DNA of 64,000 nucleotides from Palaemon carinicauda (Eukaryota; Arthropoda; Malacostraca; Decapoda; Palaemonidae). Both the position numbers and the translations under genes were made by a program. Numbering within the stretch: the first letter of the stretch is position 1; each line of letters opens with the position of its first letter. The stretch is from the NCBI RefSeq assembly GCF_036898095.1, contig NC_090757.1, positions 62,857,589-62,921,588 of the forward strand, given 5' to 3'. Positions 22,530 through 34,134 of this stretch are shown piece after piece. The notes beneath the pieces were generated by a model. That model was not told the origin of the DNA, ran no database searches, and was given only the letters and a program-made list of their open reading frames with translations.

Positions 22530-22847
22530 ACCTTACACAATGACTTTCTTTTATTTTTAATTTTGTGGTTTTGAACTTCAACATACATGATTCATGATAT
22601 GAACTTTGTTATTTTTAAAGGTCTGCATAATTTCACCACCTTCATCAAGTATTTTGGGTTGAAATAATAAAGGTATCACATTTAACATATACAACTCAAG
22701 AATGTTTGTAGTAAGTGTAACATAGCCAGCACCAGATTCAACCACTAGTCTGTCACGTATGTTCTTTTGGCACAAGCAACAAAGCTTCCAGTTAGTCGTA
22801 CTATCTCCCTTTACAAAAGACATTGACTTCCAAGATTGTGTTGCCAT
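22530..22847 (-). pseudogene. Cys-rich hypothetical protein fragment, frameshifted
   Basis: A minus-strand frame opens with ATG at 22847. It has a C-x2-C pair (LCCLCQKNIRDRL), then SGAGYVTLTTNILE and ILDEGGEIMQTFKNNK. It ends at a TGA just after, but the alternative frame continues with HESCMLKFKTTKLK, so a frameshift near 22590 separates the C-x2-C pair from a following H-x3-C pair. The arrangement resembles a widespread invertebrate family of uncharacterised proteins, often multicopy, with a C-x2-C...H-x3-C zinc-binding start. Function unknown; it may be a transposon-borne gene. Whether it is an old retrocopy or a damaged exon cannot be settled here. Confidence 0.45.
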
Positions 22848-22966
22848 TACTTTTGTTCTAGAGGGTGAAGATTTATACTTTTACAATATATAAAAGATGC
22901 ACTTTCAGATATAGGATACAACTAGGCTCAGGTATGTCATAATCCATCCCCTAGCCCAATCATATG

Positions 22967-22978
22967 TATGTATGTATG

Positions 22979-23049
<71 letters not shown>
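22967..23049. repeat. (TATG)n/(TA)n microsatellite
   Basis: A few TATG units pass into a pure TA tract of about 70 bp, directly next to the dispersed repeat at 23050-23260. Confidence 0.95.
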
Positions 23050-23052
<3 letters not shown>

Positions 23053-23260
23053 TGGTGTTGTCAGTTGTATGGGGACAAAGGAGAGTACGTAAAGAATTGG
23101 CCAGACTATTTGGCGTGTGTAGGCAAAGGGAAAATTAACCGTAACTAGAGAGAAGGCTCCAATGTAGTACTGTCTGGCCAGTCAAAGTACCCCATAACTC
23201 TCTAGCGGTAGTGTCTCGACGGGTGGTTGGTGCCCTGGCCAACCTGCTTCCTTTGAATAC
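23050..23260 (-). repeat. Dispersed repeat, SINE-like
   Basis: On the minus strand it reads from GGTTGGCCAGGGCACCAACC through CTAGAGAGTTATGGGGTAC and CTGGCCAGACAGTACTAC to TGACAACACCAAAC next to the TA tract. It looks like a common interspersed non-coding repeat: a GC-rich head and a microsatellite at one end. No ORF or clear tRNA boxes are seen, so the class is uncertain. Confidence 0.4.
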
Positions 23261-25639
23261 ATATACATTGATACATACTACAACTCAATAGAGCTGTGTG
23301 TGGAACTCATTGCTTCTTATATAGCCTCATACATATCACACATTTCAACTCTAACTAAAGTTAGAGCCACACATTTATATCCAAAATAAGACACAACATT
23401 ATCAAAAGGGTAAAAATCTTAAGGGAAGATACTAAAACAAAGACAAGCTCAAGTAAAAAAGGAGTGACTATAAGAGAGAAAGTCATATATTCAAATAGGT
23501 CACCATCAGTCAGAGCACTGAAGGTACCATAACTTGAGAGGGGAAACTCATTTGATTTTAGAATAGATCGCTGAGCTCTTCCTATGGGAGGAGGAGCAGC
23601 ATATGAACTTGAGTAAGATTTACTAAAACAAAAAGTATTTTCTCAGATTATAGCTTAAAAATCTTCAAAACTTTTTACTTGCTTATAAATTTTTTACTAG
23701 ATGTCCAGAGAAAAAACTATTACATTGTAAAAATGTTAAAAAGTAATAACTATATTTGTATTGCAAAAATACCAACCATAACACAAAACTTGATTTTAAA
23801 CTCTACAAAAAACCACTTGTTGTTTCATAAATAAAGCCTGTTATTTCAATTATAATTCTAGCAGATAAGTACCCTGTAAATAAGCACAATGCAATTAGTT
23901 GTTAGAAGTTAGAATTAAAAGTTAAAATAAAACATGTTAATATATAAAACTAAAAATTCTAGACTTAAAAAAATAAATCACCCAACACCTTTTGAACTAT
24001 GCGTAAGCAGGTATTATCGTTACAGTATTCTATTTTTACCACAGGACACTAAAGTCTAAAATCCAAGAAAACTATTTCCACCACCAAGTTCCATCAAGAC
24101 AAATTACAAGGGATAATGTATGATATTTACAGACACAGCAAAGCATTACTAAACAATGCGTAACATTATCGTCAGTCATCATTCTCCTGTTAATAATCAT
24201 TTTGAGATTTCATATTAAAAGACTACAGTACTTAGCACTTCATAAACATAATTCCATCTTCAATGTGAAATCTAGGAGCCACATAATTGTTATATACTAA
24301 AAGTCGAATCTTATTCACATAAACCAGAAATTTCCAATATAATTTACTTCATATTTTCCTTTGCATTAATTGCCCATCTTATCCAAAACTGGCTAATATT
24401 ATTTAAGCCTACATGATACAAAACATTGCTTAAACCCTAAAAATGTCAGCAATAAAACTTTGCATCAAAATGCATAATGATCTAAAAGCACCTGTAAATC
24501 TAAAATTTTGTGACCTGAAAGTATTGGGAATTAATCTATGATTAAATTCTTGTCATCCATAATCTTATCATGCTAAAAGAATATGATGATGCATTATCAT
24601 TAACAATTTAAAACAAACAATCTTTTTTTAAAGAAAAGTCTTATCAGTGTGTGTTAATTCTTTAATGATTACTGCCTCCCGTGGCAGACTAAGATTTTAT
24701 TACCTTCTGTGTATGCATGCTCATCCAGCAGGTGGTAAACCAAACAAAGATTATCATGTGATAAATTTTAAAGCAATCATTCAACACCTGCAAAACCTAA
24801 CTTATGAGTTCCAAATATGACTCACAATTCCAGTGTTCATCACCTGTAAGAAATTTTGAAAGGCAACATAAACATTAATTGCCCAAAGTTTTTGTAAACA
24901 TTGCTGTAAATACCTTGTATGCTAGTTCTAACAATGTTATTCGACATTTAGAGGCAAATTACTGAAATTTTGACACATTATATCACTTCATGAGGGCTGA
25001 TACCTGTTTCAAACCACAAAACCTGGTCTGCCTTTCATTCTTCAAGTTGTTAATGTCTGTCATGAACTTACAGTATTATGGAACTAGAGGATCAGTAATA
25101 CTTAATTTAAGAGTATTGACAGCTATGATGAAAAAGAAGACTTCCTATGCAAAAGCATTCAAAGAGAACTCATCTAACTTGAAGTTAAAGAGATAAAATT
25201 TGAGCTAAAAGTTTACTGACTTCAGATCTCAGACATCTTATTTGGGTAAGCAATCATATCTGCTTACACAGAATAAGCTGTCAATAGAACACATAATATA
25301 TTAACGCTTCTCAATATAAATATTGCATGCTTCCGTAGCCTTGGCAACAAGCAAATCACAAGAACCTTCAACCAAGGTTGCTAGGAGCAAGCTATCTCTA
25401 GAGTAGAAATAGACCTAGTTTGTTCTACAAACATTTAGCATTATCAAAACAGAGATTCAGGAATTTATCAATGACTGTTTCCCAAGTGGCCATGACAAAA
25501 TACTTTAGGATCTGATATTGCAAGTGCCTGGCAAAATTCCACCTTATTAATAAAGCAGACTATAAAACAGGTTCAAGGATAAAATCTTAAGGTGACCAAA
25601 TGACATTTGCCCACACAAGTCTCAACCAACCACATTAAA
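23261..25639. other. AT-rich sequence, no gene recognised
   Basis: About 2.4 kb of AT-rich DNA with short, unconvincing ORFs on both strands. No TE domain, RNA gene or convincing exon was found by eye. It is compatible with host intron or intergenic sequence. Confidence 0.5.
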
Positions 25640-27850
25640 CTAATAATAAATTTCAAATGCAATTTGTATTTTTCTAACTATACAACTAGTAATTTAAGAT
25701 AAGGAAATGTATCCAACTGAGGTGGAACGACTTTTGATTTTGTTAACAAGGTAGATAACAACAGGTAGATAGTGCAATTGAGTAACCCTGCCCACTCGCC
25801 TGTTAAAGACAACATGCATTCACTTATGACCTTCATCTCAGGACTGAGAGGGGAGGTTGAAGTACAAAATTTAGCTTTCAAGGACTAAGGTTTGTACAGC
25901 TCGGAAAAATACAAATTACTTTTAAAATGTGTTGTTTGTTTCTATATGTACATAAACAATTCATCCTTTAAAATAGGGAGACTCACTGATTGGTGGCTCA
26001 GAAGTCCCCCTAGAACAAATATAGTTGGTTCTTTTCTTCTCTGGTACTGTAGTGTCAGTCTACCTGGTCCCATATGGGAGCAAAGGAGAGGACTCCAGTA
26101 ACCCCCTATACATCCATCACAAGAATGAATAGACTGATAGGGCCTGGCCTGTAAAAGATTGGTACATGAACAAAGGAGAAATCCCTTACCCCAAGTGGGA
26201 GAGAAATCCAGAATAAAATACCTGGATTATGATAAACCATGGATGGTATACATTCCGCGCCACCCCCCTCGTTAAGAGAGGTTAGGGGAGATACCTATTT
26301 AGATTCTAACGAAAGGAGCTCAGAAACGTATTTTAACAGCATCAAGTCAGATCCAGCGAATAGCGGTATGACGCCTTCATCCCCAAGAGAAGGGAAGGAA
26401 AGATGAAGGAGAACAGCCAGTCATTCTAGTTTCAATCCAAGGCTTACATCTATATGTTATCATAGATAAGATGCTTTCCATTGTATGCACGAGCTGGGCT
26501 AGCTATACAACTACTTGAGCAGCCACCATAGGACTAAGAACAAAGTTTTGAGGGACTTGTGGGTATACTCCCGTAGCTAAAAAGTCATTAAGGTTGTTTG
26601 GCATATCTAAACTCAGGCCTTCAACACCTGGCTGCAACATTCCTCTTGAAGGTTATGGAGGAGCCTATACCCCTGACTTTGTGAGCCCTGGTCTTGGCTG
26701 GTACCTCAAACCTCTCACTTGTTAAGGCATATGCCCAACAGATTGTCTCACGAAACCAGGAGACCATGTTCCTTGACACCTCTTTCCTGGTTCTGCCAAG
26801 GAAGAGGCACTGACACTCAGCACTGAGGTGTTGGGTTCTAATCAGATAGCACTGCAGAGTCCTCACAAGACACAAAAGGATCTCTTCTCAATTAGCCCCT
26901 GTCACTTCATGTAGAGGGGATATAGAGATGGTCTAAATCCTGGGGTCATGCAATGCCGAATTCTTGGTTTCACCGCAAACTTTGGCACAAACCCATAATA
27001 TACCTCCTTCCAACCCTCAGCATCGTGAATTAAAAGAGAGACTGTGCAACTCGCCTACTCTCTTTGCCGATGTAAGGCTTAGCAAAATGACAGTCTTGAG
27101 GGTCAGATCTCTGTCTAACAACCTTCTCAGAGACTAAACCGGAGAAAAATTGAGAGCCTTGAGAACCATGGTCATGTCCCACTCCGAGTGTTGAGGTCCT
27201 GGGATAGGTAATATTGCTCGACGATCAGATCCTCAGAGCACAAACAACTCCACGAGACGGAGAACTCTATACCCTTCAGTTGAAAGACTGTACTCAAAGC
27301 TGGGCGGTAGGCTGTGACAGCCAAGTCTGAGAAGCATTTTCTTGGCAAAAAAAGACGAGAAAACCCACTGTCTATGTAATATATGCTGTAGTCTCTGAAG
27401 ATGTGGCTGACAGAGAAGTGTGAACTATTGGGGTAGTTTTCTTGGGACCTCAACTAGAAGTGCTAACAGAACAGGACACTACTTGGCAGATGGCCATTTG
27501 TAAGCCACCTTCATCCTGATGCCTGCCAGCTAAACAGGAAACTCCTTATGTCTCATTCCTCAATTACAGACATGTAGGCAGTGTTCACAGAAAGACCCAT
27601 GTGAGCACCTAAACGTGAACTTCTGTCCACTATTTAACCTTATCTACCCGCTGATTAACCGAGAGTTGATTATGCCAGGCCTCAGGATGAAGGTGGCTCA
27701 CAGATGGCCACCTAGCAAGTAGCAACTAAGTTTGTCCACTAGTACATATCTCTTGGCCGGAATGTATCTGGCTGACAACTGTATGGCGTGAAAGGTTGCC
27801 CAGACATGCAACTACTTCATCAACTTGGCAAAAGTAATTGTAGGATATAA
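25640..27850 (-). mobile_element. Truncated DIRS-like retrotransposon D (3' part)
   Basis: The left end (AATTTGTATTTTTCTAACTA near 25660, then GGAAAAATACAAATTACTTT near 25900) has the terminal-repeat/ICR look of these elements. Minus-strand recombinase pieces follow at about 26620-27450. The sequence from 27450 to about 27850 is faintly RNase H-like. No matching right terminal repeat was found, so it is 5' truncated. It resembles the C subfamily more than A and B. Confidence 0.65.
26600..27453 (-). pseudogene. Tyrosine recombinase remnant of DIRS element D
   Basis: At 27030-27100 the minus strand reads LKTVILLSLTSAKRVGELHSL, containing the Arg box. At 26875-26621 it reads MVSWFRETICWAYALTSE and TRAHKVRGIGSSI, containing the H-x-x-R box. 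An N-terminal piece (YRPALSTVFQLKG) lies near 27290. The tyrosine box is not clear. The pieces are in different frames, so it is a pseudogene. Confidence 0.7.
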
Positions 27851-28610
27851 CCCATTGTGTTAGAAATAATAAAAATTAATATCTGGTAAGGGCACAGAAT
27901 ATACCTGAATTATCCAGCACTAAAGTAATCTAAAATAACAAAAGAAATAACGCGATCTAAACATTGTGAGGACCAATTTGTGGGAGAGGGGCTTGCCAGG
28001 CATAGAAACCCTTCAGGAGCTTCCCTGGATTAGGGGTCCTACACTGGCAACCCTTTTAGGAGAGGGTATGCAAAGAATTTTTTCCTTTGTTAAACGTAGA
28101 AAGCTCGAACTTTATAGATAATAACAATGTAGCCTATAAGTAAGATTCATCAAAATAATTGTACTGTATTCATATTTGACACCAGTAATTCTATACTGAT
28201 TTGTAGTTGCATAATTGGTTTATTTTGTAAATTCTAATGTGAGTAAGCTATGTACTGTACTGTAATATGATTTGAATTCAATGCCTGTAAATAATATATG
28301 TCAATATCAAGGCAATTCTCCATGTGAAAGATATCAGACTGAAAACTATCTGGTCATGCCAACATGTCATGCTCTCAGCTCATTAGCATAATGAGATAGC
28401 TGCTATTGGTAGTATATTCCAGTTCATAAATAATTTAGCTATAGATGGGTTCCATCCTTCAAAGGGAGTAGAATTAACTCATTGAGATCCTTCCTTAAGT
28501 GGATTCAGGTTGCATGGTGCAAGATTAAATTAGAATAGTGCCTTGTACTAGGATCACTAAAATAACAAGTGACATCATGTTTTGGCCCATTCAGCAAGAT
28601 ATCCAGTTAA

Positions 28611-29827
28611 GGGGGTTGGCCAGCTAATGCCATTTTTTTAAGACAGGACTTTGACATCCATACCACTCAATACGGTGACTTAGGACATCTCCAAACTGCA
28701 TAGGATTTTTGCCTCTAACCTTCGGTTTTGTGACAACAGGGTGATTTATCCTGAAAATGAGTGTTTTACATATTCTATCTCCTTCCTTGATAACTTTTAC
28801 TAAGATCTGGGATTACTACCCTATATAGACATAAAGTAGACCTCCAATCAGATAAAGAGCTTTTATTTTTTCTCAAAGTAATTTTTTGCTAGATATGAAT
28901 TTTTTCATTATGGTAAAAAAAACCCTAATAATCAGGGAAAAAATTAAGAAATAAAATGAGACAAAAATTGGAAAAAAAGGGCAACATTTGATTGCTTTAT
29001 AATGTCTTTCTAAGTTATATAGCATATTTCAATGCTATATCTTTAAAACTAAGGGAGAAGATAGAATTTGAAAGTCAATATGTATAGTTTTGAGATACGG
29101 GCGTTCAAAGTTTTTCTTTGTATTTTTACAAAGACAATATTAATAAATAATGATTATTATGAATTTTATTTTCCTTTTTGCATATTAATAAAGCAAAACA
29201 AAGTTATTTATTATAATTCAATCATAAATGAAGATCCCTTTGCTCAATATCTTGCTCTTTTAGGCAAAAGGACGCTCCTTCTTCATCTCTCCCCTTCACT
29301 AACTCTGCTAATATCGCCAGTATTACCCACTTAAAGCAAATTTTCTTCTTCCTTATGTTAGCGAGATGTTGACATTGTGTTTTCCAATTTGGCGTGATGA
29401 AATTCTTACCAAAACTGAGAAAAAGACGTAAAAACTAGTGAATGTCAGAGGTCAAACTCAAACATGTACTCTCTATGAGGTTTTCGCTAGGACTGAAGGC
29501 CAAAGGATGTAATTACACGTAATATTTCGTCTTGTGACTCATGGAATCTATACAGATGCCATTGCTCACAATTTGTTTTATATTAAAAGGTAATAATTAT
29601 AAAAATTTACAATAACAGAAGAAATACTGCATTTTCTTCTAGGGAATAATGTTTTTGGTTTATTGAATTACTTTTACTAATTACCCAGTAACTATGAAAG
29701 TAAGAGGAATTTTGACAAAATATTTCGTATACGCATTCTCCATTGTCATACGAAGCTCATTGAATTTTTTCATGATTTTGTGTTTTTCGTGCTATAACCC
29801 CCTATATTGGGATACCGGCCAGGCACC
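28611..29827. mobile_element. TTAA-flanked non-autonomous DNA transposon candidate
   Basis: The 1217-bp segment starts GGGGGTTGGCCAG and its reverse complement starts GGTGCCTGGCCGG, an imperfect terminal inverted repeat (10 of 13 matches). It is flanked on both sides by TTAA (28607-28610 and 29828-29831), the target of piggyBac-type transposases. No transposase ORF is present, so it would be a non-autonomous derivative. The interior is AT-rich with stops in all frames. Confidence 0.5.
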
Positions 29828-30124
29828 TTAAGCTTTACAGGTTGCTATCAACAGTGCTTATTATGTAGACAAAAAAAACAGGACCAGAGATAATATAATA
29901 TGGAACACCTGATATGACTGACTATAGTTTGGATAGAACTCCATTAACTTGACAGACAATCATGTAGTGCAGTCAGACTCCTCAAGTCCTGTTTGAAAGG
30001 TCTGAGTACCTTTAGGAAGTCAACAAATGTTAAGTCCTCCATGAGTGTACCTCAGGTGTTATTAAGTTTTCTTCAAAGGGTATATTTTGATTAAAGAATC
30101 AAATTGGGCAAGATTTTGTGACAT

Positions 30125-30458
30125 TGTAAGGACATCACTTCCTCCGTCGTCCAGCAATTTCACCGAATTCTCTATTTTATTTAAATTCTCCTTTCGCCAC
30201 ACTGTGGCTAACTTTATATATTTATTCCGCTCCCTCAGAGCTACACTTTCATGTATTTATTATTTCATTACCTATTTCTATTGACTTGTAATTCAAGTAT
30301 TAGTGCGTGTGTAAAAACACATATTCTGGCAGTTAGTTCAAGCCGAATTGGTGCCTGCGCGCATGCTACTTTTCCGTCAGCACCCTGTATTATATTCCCA
30401 CGTATGTTTAAATAAACTGTCAGTTGTCGTTGGTGAAGCTTGTCTCACTGTCCTTACA
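30125..30458 (+). repeat. 5' LTR of Ty3/gypsy element G1
   Basis: This 334-bp repeat starts TGTAAGGACA and ends TGTCCTTACA, a perfect terminal inverted repeat. It matches 44195-44528 with about 14 substitutions counted by eye (about 4 percent). It contains AATAAACTGTC near the end, a plausible polyadenylation signal. No convincing target duplication flanks G1. Confidence 0.93.
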
Positions 30459-30459
30459 A

Positions 30460-30477
30460 CTGGTGACCCCGGAGTTG
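30460..30477 (+). promoter_or_regulatory. Primer binding site of G1
   Basis: TGGTGACCCCGGAGTTG follows the 5' LTR by about two bases. TGGTGACCCC is a common start for Ty3/gypsy primer sites; the priming tRNA is not identified. Confidence 0.6.
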
Positions 30478-30668
30478 AAGTAGCATCAGCGGTTTTGGCT
30501 TTGCCATTAACGGACTTATTACGGCCGTGCTACCTTCTTTTACTCCGTTACCTTAGGCGTGGGCTTCGGCCTTTGGTGCTCCCAAACCTCGGTGCATGTA
30601 AGGCAGTAGGATGAGCTTAACCGACATATCAACTTCCCACCTCTTCGCCGACTCGTAGACTGACCACA

Positions 30669-31440
30669 ATGGCGGATTCAACGCCCAACGGCCTCACCTC
30701 CACACCCAAAGTCAAACTGCTGCCGTTTTCTCAACACTACACCGCTTCATGGTTCCTGAGAACGGATGTACTCTTCCGAGTCGCTAGGCTCAGCGACTCC
30801 TGCCAAGGCCGACATCGTTCTCACCTCCATCCCAGAGGAGGTATTCGACAAGATTTCCCCATGGCTCGACGCCCAGGCTGGCCAAGTTTCCTACGACGAC
30901 CTGAGAACGAAACTCATCGGTATCTACTCACTCTCCGTTTCAGCAAGGGCACAGAAAGTCCTGGACCTCGCCGGCAAACCCATGGGTGACACCTCTCCTG
31001 TCGAGGCATGAGACGAGTTAATCGGCCTGCTAATGCTCCCCGAAATCGACAGCAACGGCCGACGGCGCGAGATTAGCCTATCTCGTGAGATTTTCCTTCG
31101 ACGCCTACCGCAGGACGTAAGGGCCCAATTGACGGACGCCGACACACTTCCGATGAACGAACTCCTGTCGAAGGCTCAAAAGCTCCACGAGGCCTCCAAA
31201 GCATCTCGCCTCGGGGCATCATCAATATCGTCTTCGTTCTCCTCCTTCAGCTGCTCTTCCATAGACTCTTCAGCAACGGCTCCTGACGACGACGACGAGA
31301 TCAATTTTCTAGCAAGAAGGAAACCACCGCAACCGACACGTCCGAACCCTAGGCCTAACCCAGCATGGTGCTTCTACCACCAACAGTTCGGCAGCAACGC
31401 CAAGAAATGTAGAGCACCGTGCAACTTCCCTAGAAGATGA
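30669..31440 (+). pseudogene. gag of Ty3/gypsy element G1, broken
   Basis: The ATG at 30669 opens a capsid-like protein (KLLPFSQHYTASWFLR). A one-base shift near 30796 moves it to the frame that carries KADIVLTSIPEEVFDKI and then LSREIFLRRLPQDVRAQL. A TGA at 31009-31011 replaces what is likely a Trp codon. The C terminus has a Cys/His motif (WCFYHQQFG then KKCRAPC) of the kind found in arthropod gypsy elements instead of a classic zinc knuckle. A TGA at 31438-31440 separates it from pol in the same frame. The structural protein would package the RNA; this copy is inactive. Confidence 0.8.
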
Positions 31441-32770
31441 CGCCAGAAGAGACCACCTACCACCATCGCAGCTGCAGGAAACCAAAACAAGAATGGTATC
31501 TATATCCTCGACACCGTCTCCAACCGTAGACTCATGGTCGACACCGGCGCTATGCAGTCAACGTTCCCGCCGTCGCAAGCCGACCTAGACCGTGGTCCCA
31601 GCAAAGACGCCCCCTCACTCGTCGCCGCCAACGGATCTCCCATACGGTGGTATGGGACCAGGACCCTCAGGATATCTATCATGGGCCGTTCGTATTCCTG
31701 GCCCTTCGCCATCGCTGACATCAGTCGCCCTCTCCTCGGTGAAGATTTCCTCGCTCACCACGGACTACTTGTTGACGTTGCTGGGAAACGCCTCACCGAC
31801 ACAGGAACCTGCCAGTCCCGCGCCCTAAGAGCCGGCCCTCCCACAATATCCGTATCCGCTGTAACGACGCAGCCCTACGCCGACCTCCTGCAAGAATTTC
31901 CTGACGTTTTCAAGCCCGAGCTCCGACACTCGCCGGGATCCCCCTCCAAGCACGGGATCTACCACCACATCACAACAACGGGACCTCCTACTCACGCCAA
32001 ATTCCGCCGCCTCAAGCCCCAAAAGCTAAAGGACGCCAAACGCGCCTTTGAGGACATGGAACGCATGGGTATCTGTAAGAAAGCATCGAGCCCCTGGGCA
32101 TCTCCCCTACACATGGTAAAGAAGCCTGACGGGACCTGGAGACCTTGCGGCGACCACAGGCACCTCAACCTCATCACAACGCCCGACCACTACCCCCTGC
32201 CCAACATGCAAGACCTGACGAATACGTTGCATGGCGCGAAATGCTTCATCAAGATGGACCTTCTCAAGTCTTACTTCCAGGTCCCCGTATTTACGGAGGA
32301 CATTCCGAAAACTGCCAGTCTGACACCATTCGGATACTATACCTTCGCATACTCAACCTTCGGTCTACGCAATGCAGGGGCGACCTTCCAACGACTAATG
32401 GATAGCATCCTGGGCGAACTACCATTCTGCGTCTGCTACGTCGACGACATCCTGATATTCTCAAAGATCAAGGAGGAACACCGGAGGCACGTCCGCACCG
32501 TCCTCAAACGCCTACAAGAGAATGGCCTGGTCGTACGTTTCGACAAATGCACGTTCGGCGCGGAAGGAGTGGACTTTCTCAGTCATCACGTATCCTCGTG
32601 CGGGGTAAAACCCATGACAACCAAGGTGGACGCCATCAGAAAGTTCCCGGTACCTACGACCACCCGCCAACTTCAAGAGTTCCTGGGGATGGTCAATTAC
32701 TACAGGTGCTTCATCCCCAACGTCGCACAGACCCTGACATCTCTCGACGACGTCCTGAAGGGAAAGGCGA
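31441..32770 (+). pseudogene. pol of G1, first half (protease, RT), cut by insertion of G2
   Basis: The protease opens with LMVDTGAMQSTF (DTG near 31540). RT follows, with KPDGTWRPCGDHRHLN, FIKMDLLKSYFQVPV, FAYSTFGLRNAGATF and the YVDD active site (about 32440), then a thumb region up to DVLKGKA. At 32770 the reading stops at the LTR of G2; the missing part resumes in frame at 42325 after a GCGA duplication. No stop occurs in either half, so pol was probably open when G2 landed. A Ty3/gypsy pol makes the protease, RT, RNase H and integrase. Confidence 0.9.
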
Positions 32771-32815
32771 TGTGGAGGATTAATTTTATTTTAATTTATT
32801 TTTTTTGTTTGCCAA

Positions 32816-32895
<80 letters not shown>

Positions 32896-34019
32896 TGTTT
32901 GTTTTAGTTTCGTCAGAGAGAGAGAGAGAGAATTTCATTTGCTTTCGTTTTGTTAGATCGCGCGTGCGCAAGAGAGTATGTGTGTATGTGCGTTTGTGTG
33001 TGCGTGTTTTGTGTGTCCGCGGTGCGCGCTGAGGAAAGGGTAATTAGCGAATGATTGTTTGAAGTTGGAAAGATTGTTGGTATAATTGAGGTTGTTTGTT
33101 TACCTTTTTAGCTAGGATAGGGTGGTGATGAATGTCTTGGGCGAAAGCATTGGATATCGAACGATAGTAGGAGTCGGCTGTGTATTTTTTTTGCTCTTCG
33201 AAAGCCGGCTGTGAAGCTTTTTTTTATATTCTGAGTAAGTACTGTTTTTATTTATTTTTGTTAGGCGCGTTCATGAGTGATAGAAAGTTTATTGTTTATC
33301 TTTGATTATGGTGCGATAGTTAAGTTAGTTAGGAGTGTTCATAAGTGTTTTTTTTATTTTGGCAGGCCGCGATTCCTCCTTTGGAGAGACCGAATTTTGA
33401 AATTGGATTATTGTTGATGACCTGGCCTGTATACGATTTTTTTGGACTGTTTTATTGGATTGCTGAACTGTTGATGACCTGGCCTGTATACGATTTTTTT
33501 TGGACTTTTATTGGATTGCTGAACTGTTGATGACCTAGGCCTGTGAATTGAGATTGCTGATAATAATGATGTTTATGATGATGATTATGATTAGAACGAC
33601 CACCCCAATCACTGAGACAGTTATGGCAAATGGCCACCGAGTGGATTGTTGACCACAAAGCTGTGGTAGTGGGCTGCAAAAGACAGTTGGCAGTGTGTGG
33701 ACGACTGTTCCATAAAATATATATACGTACATATTTTGGTGTTGGTGGTGTGAGGTTAATGTTAAGTTTTGATAGTTTTTTTTGGTTTATTTGAATGGTG
33801 TTTATTGTATATTTAGTGTCAAGTTTTGGATGCAGTTGATTCTAGTTTTAAGTGTAATTTTTTGAGAATATAGTTTTAAGGCTATGTTTTGTTTTCATTT
33901 TCCTTCTGTCCAAGAGTCTAGTTTAAAGTAAAGTAAGGGGAAAGTTTGTGTTGTGGGATATTTTGGAAGTAAGAGTGATCAAGGGTGTGGGGGTTGTGTT
34001 TTGTATACATCCCGCTACA
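32771..34019 (+). repeat. 5' LTR of Ty3/gypsy element G2
   Basis: It begins TGTGGAGGATTAATTTTATT and ends CATCCCGCTACA, with TG...CA ends. It contains a GA microsatellite (32819-32893) and a direct repeat of about 57 bp (GTTGATGACCTGGCCTGTAT at about 33412 and 33469, with a third partial copy at 33525). Its length, 1249 bp, is large for a Ty3/gypsy LTR. It is almost identical to 41067-42324. Confidence 0.97.
32819..32893. repeat. (GA)n microsatellite within G2 5' LTR
   Basis: About 74 bp of GA. The matching tract in the 3' LTR is about 85 bp, which accounts for nearly all of the length difference between the LTRs. Confidence 0.97.
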
Positions 34020-34025
34020 TAAATT

Positions 34026-34043
34026 TGGCGCCCGAACAGGGAC
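34026..34043 (+). promoter_or_regulatory. tRNA-Lys type primer binding site of G2
   Basis: TGGCGCCCGAACAGGGAC, six bases after the LTR, equals the 18-nt primer site known from retroviruses that use tRNA-Lys3. It marks where minus-strand DNA synthesis starts and confirms the plus orientation. Confidence 0.93.
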
Positions 34044-34134
34044 TGAAAGTAAAGGACTGTCGAAGGTGGGATTGAAACTGGACTGTTGGACAAGGGTAAA
34101 TAGGAATTAGATTCAAGATATTAATGGTATCGAA

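Noticed and set aside
32786..33032. Arg-Glu and Leu-Ser repeat ORFs over GA tracts
   Set aside because: Translations of a microsatellite inside an LTR; the same appears at 41082-41337 and 63649-63894.
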